Origin: an uncultured Treponema sp.
Lineage (GTDB): Bacteria; Spirochaetota; Spirochaetia; Treponematales; Treponemataceae
Direction of reading: 5' to 3'
Assembly (NCBI GenBank): GCA_947178095.1
Contig: CAMWWZ010000002.1
Span: 1-64,000 of the forward strand
Length of the DNA stretch: 64,000 nucleotides
Position numbers and translations under genes: made by a program. Below are positions 29,673 to 39,686 of the stretch, piece by piece; positions within the stretch are counted from its first letter, which is position 1; the number at the start of each line of letters is the position of its first letter. The notes beneath the pieces are model-generated. The model was not told the origin of the DNA, did not search any database, and worked only from the letters and a program-made list of their open reading frames with translations.

Positions 29673-30242
29673 TTACAAGTCGTAAGTTTTTAGAATGTTT
29701 TGCGCCGTGACGATTCTGCTTTGTCGCAAATCCATCGACTGCTTTTCGATGTAGTGGTGCGCCTGCCGCTCCGTCATTTCCAAGTGCTGAATCAAAATGC
29801 ATTTTGCGCGATCGACGATTCGCACTTCGGAAATTTTTTGCTGCAATTTTTTGTTTTCGTCCTCAAGGCGCATCACGCGCTTTCTGCTTGCTGTGAGAAG
29901 TTTCGCGGCCTGATAAAAAAATTCGGGGCTGATTGGTTTTGGCAAAACGAAAACGCCCGCGTCCTCGACATTCGCGTTTACGTCGTCCAAAATTTCGGAA
30001 CTAACAATCAAGATGATTCCAGCGTCGGTGGATTCTGCGGCATGCAATGCAAGGTCGTCTCCAAGTTCGTCGGGGAGGGGAGTGTCGATGATGATGAGAT
30101 CATATTGCGCGTCCAGCAAATCGCGCCTTGCCTGCGCTCCGTTTTGAATCGTGGAAACGCGCGAAAATTTTTGCGAGCCAAGCAAGCTTGAAATTATTTG
30201 AAGAGTCGTGCTTGTGTTTGAAACTATGAGAACGCTGTCCAT
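29673..30242 (-). CDS. Response regulator with ANTAR RNA-binding output domain
   Basis: Receiver-like N-terminus; C-terminal AKCILIQHLEMTERQAHHYIEKQSMDLRQSRIVTAQNIL. Confidence 0.85.
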   Translation of the reverse strand: MDSVLIVSNTSTTLQIISSLLGSQKFSRVSTIQNGAQARRDLLDAQYDLIIIDTPLPDELGDDLALHAAESTDAGIILIVSSEILDDVNANVEDAGVFVLPKPISPEFFYQAAKLLTASRKRVMRLEDENKKLQQKISEVRIVDRAKCILIQHLEMTERQAHHYIEKQSMDLRQSRIVTAQNILKTYDL

Positions 30243-30247
30243 GGATT

Positions 30248-31504
30248 TTAGATTTCTTCCGAATTCCCGTCGAAATTCTCGAACGCGGAAAGCGTCACTT
30301 TCGGCAAAATCGATTTTATGAATTCGCTTTGCAGCGCGAATCTTTTTGCGTCGTCAAAATTTTTCGGCAATTTTTTCAAGCCCTTCGTTTCTTCGCAATC
30401 GGCCTTGTATAAGTCGAGATTCACGGCGGGGCACAAGGCGAGTTTTTTCTTGATGCCGTCGAAGCCCGCTTTGACTGCGAGCGCGAGCGCGAGATATTGG
30501 TTGCAGCTGGAATCGGGCGAGCGCAGTTCGATTCGGCAAAGTTCGTCGGTTGCGGCGGCTGGCAGGCGAATGAGCTGGCTTCGATTTTGGCGGCTCCACG
30601 AAATGTATTCCGGGGCTTCGAATTCGCCGAGACGCTTGTACGAAGATTTCAGCGGATTCGTGAAAAGCGTGATTTCTTCCGCGTGAAGCAAAATTCCAGC
30701 GATGAAATTTTTTGCGTCCTCGCAAAGTTCGTCTCCGCAAAAAATGTTCTTGCCGCCTTTCGAAATTGAAATGCTCAAGTGGAGTCCGTTTCCGTGCCAG
30801 CCTTCGAGCGGCTTTGGCGCGAACGAAGCGTAAAGTCCATTGGCGGCGGCAACCGTGCTCACGATTGTTTTGTATGTGGCGAGATTGTCGGCGGCGGCGC
30901 AGACGCTGCTGTAGCGGAAAACGACTTCTTGTTGGCCGGGGCCCGCTTCGTGGTGCGACATTTCGGGCTGGATTCCCATTTGCTCGAGATAAAGGCAGAT
31001 TTGCCGGCGAACGTTTTCGCCCTTGTCCTTGGGCGCGAGGTCGCAATAGCCCGCGTTGTCGAGCGGAATTTTCGTTGGATTTCCGTCCGCGTCCAGTTTG
31101 AACAGATAGAATTCGCTTTCGATTCCAGCCTTGATTTCATAGCCGGAATTTCTCGCCTCGTTGTCGATTCCGCTCAAAAGCATTCGCATGTCGCCTTCGA
31201 ACGGCCGCCCGTCCGGATAGCGAATCGTGCAAAAAAGGCGGACTACTTTTCCTTGCTGAGGTCGCCACGGCAAAACGGAAAGCGTCGCGGGGTCGGGAAT
31301 CAAAAACAAGTCGCTCGTGCTCACATTCAAAAATCCTGCCACCGCGCTTGCGTCGAACGAAATGCCGCTTTCGAAAGCGCGTTCAAGTTCGCGCGGCTGA
31401 ATCGAAATGCTTTTTACATTTCCGAATATGTCGGAAAAAAACAGCTTTATGAATTTCACGCCGTTTTCTGAAACATATTGCAATACTTCGCTTTTTGTGT
31501 ACAC
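30248..31504 (-). CDS. glnA: Glutamine synthetase, type I
   Basis: FDASAVAGF, AGPGQQEVVFRY, NGLHLSISIS; GTG start after GGGGGAAAT. Confidence 0.9.
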   Translation of the reverse strand: MYTKSEVLQYVSENGVKFIKLFFSDIFGNVKSISIQPRELERAFESGISFDASAVAGFLNVSTSDLFLIPDPATLSVLPWRPQQGKVVRLFCTIRYPDGRPFEGDMRMLLSGIDNEARNSGYEIKAGIESEFYLFKLDADGNPTKIPLDNAGYCDLAPKDKGENVRRQICLYLEQMGIQPEMSHHEAGPGQQEVVFRYSSVCAAADNLATYKTIVSTVAAANGLYASFAPKPLEGWHGNGLHLSISISKGGKNIFCGDELCEDAKNFIAGILLHAEEITLFTNPLKSSYKRLGEFEAPEYISWSRQNRSQLIRLPAAATDELCRIELRSPDSSCNQYLALALAVKAGFDGIKKKLALCPAVNLDLYKADCEETKGLKKLPKNFDDAKRFALQSEFIKSILPKVTLSAFENFDGNSEEI

Positions 31505-31577
31505 ATTTCCCCCAATCGATAAAAAATCAATATGCCGTTTTATCAATATCGCATTGTCGCAAAATTTTCGCGCGTCT

Positions 31578-33419
31578 TTATTCCACCGTGACGGACTTTG
31601 CCAAATTGCGCGGCTTGTCGGGATCGTTTCCGCGAAGCACCGCGCAATAGTAGGCGAAAAGTTGCACCGGAATCACAGTGAGGAGCGGCGCGAAATCCGC
31701 GCTGATTTTCGGAATCGCGATCGTGTCGTCGGAAGTGTCGGAAAAATATCCCGAATCGTCCTGCGTGATTACGAGCGTCTGCGCTCCGCGCGATTTTACC
31801 TGCTCGATGTTCGAATGGATTTTTTCGTAAAGTTCCGCGTCGGACGCGATTGCGATGACAAGCGAACTTTTGTCGATGAGCGCGATTGGCCCGTGCTTTA
31901 GTTCGCCCGCCGCAAAAGCCTCGCTGTGCATGTAGCTCACTTCTTTCAATTTGAGCGCGGCTTCAAGGCACGACGCGCTGTCGAACCTGCGCCCGATGTA
32001 GAAGACGCTTGCTTTGTTGAAATTCTGCGAGGCGAGCTTTTGCACGATGTTTTCGTTTTTCAGAATTTCCTCGATTTTCTGCGGAACGCTTTCAAATTCC
32101 AAAAGCGCGCTTTCGTATTCGCTTTGCGAAATCGTTTTGCGCTCCGCGCCCGCCTTGAGCGCGAGCAAATAAAGGCAGACCAATTGCGCCGTGTACGCCT
32201 TTGTGGAAGCCACGGAAATTTCCGCGCCCGCCCAAGTGTAAATCACATAGTCCGCCTCGCGCGAAACCGAAGAGCCGACGCAGTTCGTGATGGCGATGAT
32301 TTTCGCGCCTGCCTTTTTCGCAAGGCGCAAAGCCGCGAGCGTGTCGGCGGTTTCTCCCGACTGGCTTATGACGATGAAAAGGTCGTTCGCGTTCATGATT
32401 GGATTTCGGTAGCGATATTCGGATGCGATGTCAACTTCGGTGGAAAGCCGCGCGAATTTTTCGAAAGCGTATTTCGCCACTTGCCCCGCGTAAGAAGCCG
32501 TGCCGCACGCGGTGATGACGATTCTTCCGATGTTCTTCCAATCGATGTTTTCTTTGAGTTCTTCGAATTTTATGTCGGTCGGCTTTTCGCCTGCCTTTAC
32601 GAGCCTCGGACGCATTGTGTCCAAAATCGCCTTTGGCTGCTCGTGAATTTCCTTCAGCATGAAATGCGCGTATCCTTCTTTTTCCGCCGAAGATGCGTCC
32701 CATTCCACATGATAAGGCTCGCGGATATGGCGTTCGCCTTCGGTGGAAAAAAGGTCAACGTGATCGGCGTAGACGACTGCGATTTCCTTGTCTTCCAAAA
32801 AGTAAACTTCGCGCGTGTGCGAAAGCAACGCCGGAACGTCGCTCGCGATGAAATTTTCGCCTTTGCCCAAACCCACGACGAGCGGGCTTTCCTTCCGCGC
32901 GACGATTATTCTGTCGGGAAAATTCTTGCACAAAACTGCGAGGCTGTACGATCCTTTGACTTTTGCAAGCGCGTCAATCACTGCGGAAAAAATGTCGTTC
33001 GTTTGCGAATAGAAAAAATTTATGAGATGCGCCACGACTTCGGTGTCGGTCTGGCTTTTGAAAACCGTGCCTTGACTTTGAAGCCATTGCTTGAGTTGCG
33101 AATGATTTTCGATGATGCCGTTGTGGACGACCGCGATTGTTCCCGAAACGTTCGTCTGCGGATGAGCGTTCAAATCGCTCGGCTCGCCGTGCGTCGCCCA
33201 TCTTGTGTGCCCGATTCCGATCGAGCCTTTTATTGTCTCGTTCGCTATTCGCTCCTGCAAGACTTTGAGCGCGCCCTTCGCCTTGCGCACGATTATGTTT
33301 TCGCCGTCGAGCACGGCAATTCCCGCCGAATCATATCCGCGATACTCGAGCTTTTTGAGCGAGTCAATCAAAATCGGCGTGGCAAGTTCATTTCCGACAT
33401 ATCCAACAATTCCGCACAT
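31578..33419 (-). CDS. glmS: Glutamine--fructose-6-phosphate aminotransferase (isomerizing)
   Basis: MCGIVGYVGNELATPILIDSLKKLEYRGYDSAG; two SIS domains; C-terminal NLAKSVTVE. Confidence 0.96.
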   Translation of the reverse strand: MCGIVGYVGNELATPILIDSLKKLEYRGYDSAGIAVLDGENIIVRKAKGALKVLQERIANETIKGSIGIGHTRWATHGEPSDLNAHPQTNVSGTIAVVHNGIIENHSQLKQWLQSQGTVFKSQTDTEVVAHLINFFYSQTNDIFSAVIDALAKVKGSYSLAVLCKNFPDRIIVARKESPLVVGLGKGENFIASDVPALLSHTREVYFLEDKEIAVVYADHVDLFSTEGERHIREPYHVEWDASSAEKEGYAHFMLKEIHEQPKAILDTMRPRLVKAGEKPTDIKFEELKENIDWKNIGRIVITACGTASYAGQVAKYAFEKFARLSTEVDIASEYRYRNPIMNANDLFIVISQSGETADTLAALRLAKKAGAKIIAITNCVGSSVSREADYVIYTWAGAEISVASTKAYTAQLVCLYLLALKAGAERKTISQSEYESALLEFESVPQKIEEILKNENIVQKLASQNFNKASVFYIGRRFDSASCLEAALKLKEVSYMHSEAFAAGELKHGPIALIDKSSLVIAIASDAELYEKIHSNIEQVKSRGAQTLVITQDDSGYFSDTSDDTIAIPKISADFAPLLTVIPVQLFAYYCAVLRGNDPDKPRNLAKSVTVE

Positions 33420-33517
33420 AGTTTTCTCCTAAAATTACTTGAATTCAAAAAGTTTGAAACTTGTGAATTCCATCAAAGTATACTTTTTTTCCGCGCGAAT
33501 ATCAAGCCCAATTTGGG

Positions 33518-33802
33518 TTTGGAGGGAGGCAGACTTGTCTCGACAGACTCGGCAAGCGGCTTTGCGCTGTTACAAGAAAAAACGGGGTCTTGGGGCGGCA
33601 GCCCCCAAGTTAATCAAGCCGATGGCTTGATTTCGAGTTTTTGCTTGCTCACAAGCAAAAACTCGCAGTAATGTTGAGGAAAAATCAGGCGAGTTTTCGA
33701 AGAAAATTCGGAAGCAGGGCGAAGCCCTGCGATGTTGTCTCCCTCCAAATTAAAGTTCCCACGCTTTCAAGCGTGAAAAAAGTTCCACCGCTTACAAGCG
33801 GT
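33518..33802. repeat. Intergenic stem-loop mosaic bounded in part by inverted termini
   Basis: TTTGGAGGGAGGCAGAC (33518-33534) vs GTCTCCCTCCAAA (33737-33749); internal hairpins 33589-33609, 33612-33632, 33634-33665, 33714-33730; further hairpins 33760-33775, 33787-33802. Confidence 0.8.
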
Positions 33803-34082
33803 AAAGCTGCGACACGGTTGACATTGAAAGGTTTTTCATGCTACCATTTCCACGATGGCACACGCGGCGCGGATTGAAAACACCACAATGATTGCTCAAA
33901 AAAGGTATGGGGGGGGGTAGAAAAGCCCCGTAATTTTTTCTCACGTCGAATTTCACTTCATAGGCGCGAAAAGGCTTGCCGCATTCGGCTCGCATCGCGC
34001 CTTTTTAATGCCCATCTAGGCTTTTGCAAAGAAGCCGCAACGAATTTCCTCAATTTTTTTAAAGCAAAACTCGGAATTCAAG

Positions 34083-34333
34083 GAATTTCGGGGCGTTGTC
34101 AAAGTGCAAAATGGCTTCTACACAGAATTTTGGCGCATTGTCGGCGTGCAAAAGTGCTTCTACACGGAATTTCGGGGCATTGTCAGCGTGCAAAATGGCT
34201 TCTACGCGGAATTTCGACGCATTGTCAGCGTGCAAAAGTGCTTCTACACGGAATTTGGGCACATTGTCGGCGTGCAAAGGCCGTCTACACGGAATTTGGG
34301 GCTGTTGTCGGAATGCAAAAGCCGGTTTTCACG
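34083..34333. repeat. 42-bp tandem repeat, 6 units, with alternating subtypes
   Basis: Units start 34083, 34125, 34167, 34209, 34251, 34292; core GAATTTCGGxGCATTGTCxGCGTGCAAAAxxGCTTCTACACG. Confidence 0.95.
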
Positions 34334-34381
34334 CAAAATGAGGCTTGCATTGGGTTTCACAAACAAAACACGGAGGTGTAT

Positions 34382-35119
34382 ATGACAAAACTTTCTTCTA
34401 GGCTTCGCGTTACGGAGACGGATTCGGCGAGCGACGCGCTCGTGCGGATTTTCAAGGCGGCGGGGTTGAAGGACGATTTCCTTTCGGGCGCGTTTGCAGA
34501 ACTTGAGACCCTAAGCGCGCGGCTGACGACCGCAATCCGGCAGGACACGGTCAGCTCTCGGCTTGACGAAAAGGATGCTGCGCGGGATTCCGCCGTGCGC
34601 GACCTGGGCACGCTGATTCAGGGCTACACGGCGATTCCCGTGGCGGAAAAGAAGGCGGCGGCGCGGCGGCTGGACGCGGTGTTCTCCAAGTACGGAAAGA
34701 AAATCGTGAACGAAAACTACGCTTCGGAATCTTCGCTCATCGAAAGCCTTTTGGAGGATTTGGGCGCGCTCGAGGCGGATATGAAAACGCTTGAGGGCGT
34801 GGCGGAACTCGCGGCCGCGCTCCGCAAGGCGCAGGACGAATTCAACGCGGCGAACGATGATTTCGTGGCGGCAAAGGGCGCACGGAGCGAGAGCGCGTCG
34901 CAGGTGAAAAAGGACTTGGTCGCCCTGGTAAACCTGAAACTCGTGCCGTATTTGAGCGCGGTGGGCGTCTCGGATGCGTACAAGGATTTCGCCGCGAAAG
35001 TGGAGGCAGAAATCGTCCGCGCGAACAATGCCGCAGAACGCCGCGCCACGAGCGGAAAGAAGGAGGATGAGGCGGAGAAGAACTCCGTGGTTTCCGTGGA
35101 CGTTTCAGATTACGCATGA
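34382..35119 (+). CDS. DUF6261-like protein
   Basis: GGAGGTG SD before ATG 34382; helical MTKLSSRLRVTETDSASDALVRIFKAAGLK... Confidence 0.7.
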   Translation: MTKLSSRLRVTETDSASDALVRIFKAAGLKDDFLSGAFAELETLSARLTTAIRQDTVSSRLDEKDAARDSAVRDLGTLIQGYTAIPVAEKKAAARRLDAVFSKYGKKIVNENYASESSLIESLLEDLGALEADMKTLEGVAELAAALRKAQDEFNAANDDFVAAKGARSESASQVKKDLVALVNLKLVPYLSAVGVSDAYKDFAAKVEAEIVRANNAAERRATSGKKEDEAEKNSVVSVDVSDYA

Positions 35120-35160
35120 GTTTTTACGCAGCGATAAGCTGTGGCAAACGGAGGAACAGA

Positions 35161-35858
35161 TGAAAAACGGAATGAATAAAATGACTGAAATCGAGGAGCT
35201 TATAGAGGCGGCAGAAAACAATAACGCCACAGAAGTGGCGCGTCTCATAGCGGACGGCGCGGATGTGAACGCGAAGTGCAATAACGGCATTACTGCGCTC
35301 ATGTTTGCGGCAGAGAATGAGTCTGCGGAGGTGGCGAAGGTGCTGATAGCGGCAGGGGCGGACGTGAACGCGAAGGAAAATAACGGTTATACCGCACTCA
35401 TGGTGGCGGCATTAACTAACGCTGCGGACATTGCGAAACTGCTGATAGCGGCAGGGGCGGACGTGAACGCAAAGGGTAATAAATACGGCGATACCGCGCT
35501 CATGGCTGCGGCATTAACTAACGCTACGGAAGTAGCGAATGTGCTGATAGCGGCAGGAGTGGATGTGAACGCAAGGGACAATAACGGCGAGACTGCGCTC
35601 ATGAATGCGGCAGAGGAGAACTCAGCGGACGTAGCGAAGGTGCTCATAGAGGCAGGGGCAGCCGTGAATGCGAGGACCGATGAATGTGAGACCGCGCTCA
35701 TGAATGCGGCAAAGCGGAACGCGGTGGACGTAGCGAAACTGCTCATAGCGGCAGGCGCGGATGTGAACGCGAAGGATGATTACGACATGACTGCGCTTGA
35801 TTGGGTACCAAAGCAGAACGTGGCAGCCCTGCTCAAAGCGGCTGGCGCACGGCAATAA
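35161..35858 (+). CDS. Ankyrin repeat protein
   Basis: Repeated NNGxTALMxAAxxNxxEVAKxLIAAGADVNAK units. Confidence 0.92.
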
Positions 35859-36028
35859 ATGTCGATATTTCCTTTCTAAGGAGTAAAGCATAGAAAGGAA
35901 CAGTGAAAAAATCTTGGCGGTTATCGTGCTGTGCATGGCTGCATGCGCGAAGCGAACGTGGTTCTTCCGCGTGCCGTGACAGGTATTTATGTCAACGCGC
36001 TTGCGGGCGCACCTAGCGAATTTCCCCT

Positions 36029-36071
36029 TGCAAAAAAATCCCTCGCTTTCAAGCGAAGTATTTTTTTGCAG
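36029..36071. terminator. Bidirectional terminator stem-loop
   Basis: TGCAAAAAAATCCCTCGCTT-TC-AAGCGAAGTATTTTTTTGCA. Confidence 0.8.
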
Positions 36072-36075
36072 CCTT

Positions 36076-37446
36076 CTAGTCGTTCTTCGTCAATTTCACA
36101 TTTTCGATGTAAACGTTCGCCGTGCTTCCGAACGCGCCGAAATTGAATTCCAGCCGCGCGTTGTCGTCGCTGTCGCCGTTCACCGTGAACGTGTATTCGA
36201 AATGTTGATTTTCCGTCTTCAAATTCACGGCTTGCTGGAAAAACGCCTTCCACGCGACTTGCTCTTTGAACGCCGCGCTGATTTTTCGCGCTTCGTCCGC
36301 CCGCGCGTCAAACGAGAATGTGTACTCGCTTCCTTTGCGGAGCGGAATTTCGCCTTGGACGATTTGCAATGAATAATCCACGCTGCCCGCGTTCTTCGTT
36401 TCCACGCAAATCGCGCCGCCCTTTATTGAGGCGTTTCCGTTTCCGCCTTGAGTTTGCAGGTAACGCCATTGTCCCGCGCCACTTCCGAAATTCTTTTCGG
36501 AAATGTCCAAAATCATGTTTCCATCTTCCGAACGCTTCGGATTGAACGCCGCTTCCGGCTCCACGCAATTTGCTTCCATTTCGTCGTAGCCGCCCTGCCT
36601 TTGGTAGACGCGAACGTAGTCCACGAGCATCCGCGCGTTTTTTCCGAATTTCGTGCTTTCGTCGGGATTTCCCACCCAGCTTCCGCCCACCGCCAAATTC
36701 AGGATGATGTACATATTCTTGTCGAACGGCGCGGGGTAGGGCTGCCTTTTTCCATTGAACGAGCGCGCCGTGTACCATCGGTTTTCCGTGTGGACGAGCG
36801 AATCGTCAACATAAAATCGAATTTCGCCGGGATCCCATTCGCATGCGTAGACATGAAAATCTTTCGCGAAATCCGTTTCGCCCGAAGTGATGCCCTGTCC
36901 TTGCCGCGCGTCGCGCGAAATGTCGCTTCCGTAGTGAATCGTCGTGTAAAGCGTTTTCGTGTCGTGCCCCATCACTTCCATTATGTCGATTTCGCCGCAG
37001 CGGGGCCATTGCCCGTAGCCGCTTTCTTTTCCCATCAGCCAAAACGCCGGCAAAAATCCGCGTCCCGAAGGAATTTTTATCCGCGCCTCAAAGCGGCCGT
37101 ATTTGAATTCCTTTTTTTGGAACGAAATCAGCCTGCCCGAAGTGTATTTGTAGCGTCCGCCTTCATCTTTCAAAGCCTGAATCACGAGCGCGCCGTTTTT
37201 GACGTAGACATTTTCAGGCGAATCCGTGTATTTTTGAAGCTCGGCGTTCACGGTGCCAGGCTCCCAATTTTGGTACGACCAATTTTCCGCGTCGAACTCA
37301 TCGAATTCGTCCTGGAAAACCAAATCCCAGCCCGGAATTTCCGCCGATTTTTCGGGAGCTTTCGCGTTGCACGAAACGAACGCCAAAGCCAAAAGCGCGA
37401 ACAAAATCGCCGCAATTTCTTCGATTTTTTTCATTTTAATCTTCAT
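36076..37446 (-). CDS. Glycoside hydrolase family 16 lipoprotein with C-terminal carbohydrate-binding module
   Basis: GH16 active-site GEIDIMEVMGHD; lipobox FVSC; C-terminal CBM4/9-like domain. Confidence 0.9.
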   Translation of the reverse strand: MKIKMKKIEEIAAILFALLALAFVSCNAKAPEKSAEIPGWDLVFQDEFDEFDAENWSYQNWEPGTVNAELQKYTDSPENVYVKNGALVIQALKDEGGRYKYTSGRLISFQKKEFKYGRFEARIKIPSGRGFLPAFWLMGKESGYGQWPRCGEIDIMEVMGHDTKTLYTTIHYGSDISRDARQGQGITSGETDFAKDFHVYACEWDPGEIRFYVDDSLVHTENRWYTARSFNGKRQPYPAPFDKNMYIILNLAVGGSWVGNPDESTKFGKNARMLVDYVRVYQRQGGYDEMEANCVEPEAAFNPKRSEDGNMILDISEKNFGSGAGQWRYLQTQGGNGNASIKGGAICVETKNAGSVDYSLQIVQGEIPLRKGSEYTFSFDARADEARKISAAFKEQVAWKAFFQQAVNLKTENQHFEYTFTVNGDSDDNARLEFNFGAFGSTANVYIENVKLTKND

Positions 37447-37570
37447 ACAAACTCCTGAAAATGCTTGTCGCAAAATATCAACTTTTCTTCATTATAAATC
37501 ATTTTCCCGAATATTTTCAAGAATTTTTGGAAAAATTCTCAACGAATTTCATTTTTTTTCAAATTTGCTA

Positions 37571-37599
37571 TTGACCCAATTTGCGAATTGCGCTATACT
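37571..37599 (+). promoter_or_regulatory. Promoter of tuf-ribosomal operon
   Basis: TTGACC - 17 nt - TATACT, about 440 nt upstream of tuf. Confidence 0.75.
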
Positions 37600-38040
37600 T
37601 TTCAAACCTATCTTTGCAAGGTAGGCGGTTCTTTGAGAGTCAGGCTGAATTTTTCAGGCGGAATCGTAAAGCTATTAAAAAAAATTGCACGCAAACTTTT
37701 TTTAATTTCAGATTCTCGCGGCTCAAGAATGAAATGCGTCGTTGTCAATGGCGCAAGGAAAATGCATCTTGAGTTTCTGTTGTGGCAAAATGCCATAGGC
37801 TCTTGGTGCCAAACCAGTTGTCAAGCGATGCTTTGACGGTGATGGTGGTGTCGGCCAAATCGTTCCGAAATGATGGAGCGTTCAAACCTTTCCATTCTCA
37901 CAGTCATTCACCGCAATAAAAAGATGTGTATGCGAATTCGGGCGTTTTCTTTGAAAGGGCGCGGATTCTGGCTTAAAGTGCAGCACACAAAATATTTTTT
38001 TAATGTCAGCATTTTGGATGATGCCGACAAGGAGAAAAAC

Positions 38041-39231
38041 ATGGCAAAGGAGAAGTTCGAAAGAACCAAACCTCACATGAACGTTGGTACTATTGGTCAC
38101 GTAGACCATGGTAAGACAACTTTGTCAGCGGCTATCACTATGTACTGCGCAAAAAAGTATGGTGATAAAGCTCTCAAGTACGATGAAATCGACAACGCCC
38201 CGGAGGAGAAAGAGCGCGGTATTACGATCAATACTCGCCACCTCGAGTATCAGTCTGAAAAGCGCCACTACGCGCACATCGACTGCCCCGGTCATGCCGA
38301 CTACATCAAGAACATGATTACCGGCGCGGCTCAGATGGACGGCGCGATTCTCGTTATCGCGGCTACTGATGGTCCGATGGCTCAGACAAAAGAGCATCTT
38401 TTGCTCGCTCGCCAGGTTGGTGTTCCGAAGATTGTTGTTTTCCTCAACAAAGTTGACCAGCTCGATGGCGATATGGAAATGCTCGAACTCGTCGAAAGCG
38501 ACGTTCAGGATCTTTTGCAGAAGTACGGCTATCAGGCCGAAACTCCGATCATCAAAGGCTCTGCGTTCAAGGCTTTGAACGAAGACAGCGACCCTGCCAA
38601 TACAAAGTGCATCGAAGAATTGCTCGTTGCCATGGACAACTGGTTTGACGACCCTGTCCGCGACGAAGCCAAGCCGTTCTTGATGCCGATCGAAGACATC
38701 TTTACGATTTCAGGACGCGGAACTGTCGTTACTGGTCGTATTGAGCGCGGCGTCGTGAACATGGGCGACAGCGTTGAAATCGTTGGAATCCGCCCCACGG
38801 CTAGCACAACTGTAACTGGCATCGAAATGTTCCAGAAGACTTTGGATCAGGGAATTCCTGGCGACAACGTCGGTATTCTTCTCCGCGGTATTGACAAAAA
38901 AGACGTCGTTCGTGGACAGGTTTTGGCCGCGCCGAAGTCAATCAATCCTCACACAAAATTCGAGGCGCAGATTTACGTTCTTACCGAAGCCGAAGGTGGA
39001 CGCCACAGCCCGTTCTTCACGGGATATCGCCCTCAGTTCTATTTCCGCACGACGGACATCACCGGAACTGTAGAATTGGAAGCGGGCGTTGACATGGTAA
39101 AACCCGGCGACAACGTTAAGATTGTCGGCGAGCTTATCCACCCGATCGCTATGGACGAAGGACTTAAACTTGCTATTCGCGAAGGCGGACGCACAATCGC
39201 TTCTGGCCAGGTTGTAAAGATTATAGCTTAG
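38041..39231 (+). CDS. tuf: Elongation factor Tu
   Basis: [40 protein letters not shown]. Confidence 0.98.
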   Translation: MAKEKFERTKPHMNVGTIGHVDHGKTTLSAAITMYCAKKYGDKALKYDEIDNAPEEKERGITINTRHLEYQSEKRHYAHIDCPGHADYIKNMITGAAQMDGAILVIAATDGPMAQTKEHLLLARQVGVPKIVVFLNKVDQLDGDMEMLELVESDVQDLLQKYGYQAETPIIKGSAFKALNEDSDPANTKCIEELLVAMDNWFDDPVRDEAKPFLMPIEDIFTISGRGTVVTGRIERGVVNMGDSVEIVGIRPTASTTVTGIEMFQKTLDQGIPGDNVGILLRGIDKKDVVRGQVLAAPKSINPHTKFEAQIYVLTEAEGGRHSPFFTGYRPQFYFRTTDITGTVELEAGVDMVKPGDNVKIVGELIHPIAMDEGLKLAIREGGRTIASGQVVKIIA

Positions 39232-39291
39232 GAATGATATCCGGGTCGAGGCCGTTTTCGGCTTCGGCTCGGATTGTTTTGGAGGAATTCA

Positions 39292-39600
39292 ATGGCCAAC
39301 GGTAAGATTCGAGTCAAGCTTCGCGCGTTCGATGTGGAGTTGATCGATCAAAGTGCTAAAGCCATCGTGCAGACGGTGCAAAAGGCGGGAGCAAAGGTCG
39401 CAGGACCGATTCCGCTTCCTACAAGAATCAATAAGGTAACGGTGCTTCGTTCGCCACACGTCAACAAAAAGTCGCGCGAGCAATTCGAAATGCGCACGCA
39501 TAAGCGTCTTATTGACATCTTGGATCCTTCTTCGGACGTAATGGATTCATTGATGAAGCTTGAGCTTCCTGCCGGTGTTGATGTAGAAATTAAGCAATAA
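39292..39600 (+). CDS. rpsJ: 30S ribosomal protein S10
   Basis: Family sequence and operon position. Confidence 0.97.
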   Translation: MANGKIRVKLRAFDVELIDQSAKAIVQTVQKAGAKVAGPIPLPTRINKVTVLRSPHVNKKSREQFEMRTHKRLIDILDPSSDVMDSLMKLELPAGVDVEIKQ

Positions 39601-39686
39601 TCTTCGGATTTTGCGGCGGCTTCGGCTGCGAATAATCGGGTACGGTCCCCTTGGATCTGGGATGACGGCCTAGAGGAGTTTTTCAG

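Noticed and set aside
31926-33671. 581-aa plus-strand ORF opposite glmS
   Set aside because: Antisense to a clear glmS; low-complexity Arg/Phe-rich composition typical of codon-bias shadow ORFs.
34059-34341. Repeat-encoded ORFs on both strands (LHADNAPKF, ASTRNFGALSACK)
   Set aside because: Openness follows from the 42-bp period being a multiple of 3; no SD or start context supports one frame.
37600-38040. tRNA gene ahead of tuf
   Set aside because: Looked for a cloverleaf or TTCRANN arm in the leader and found none convincing.
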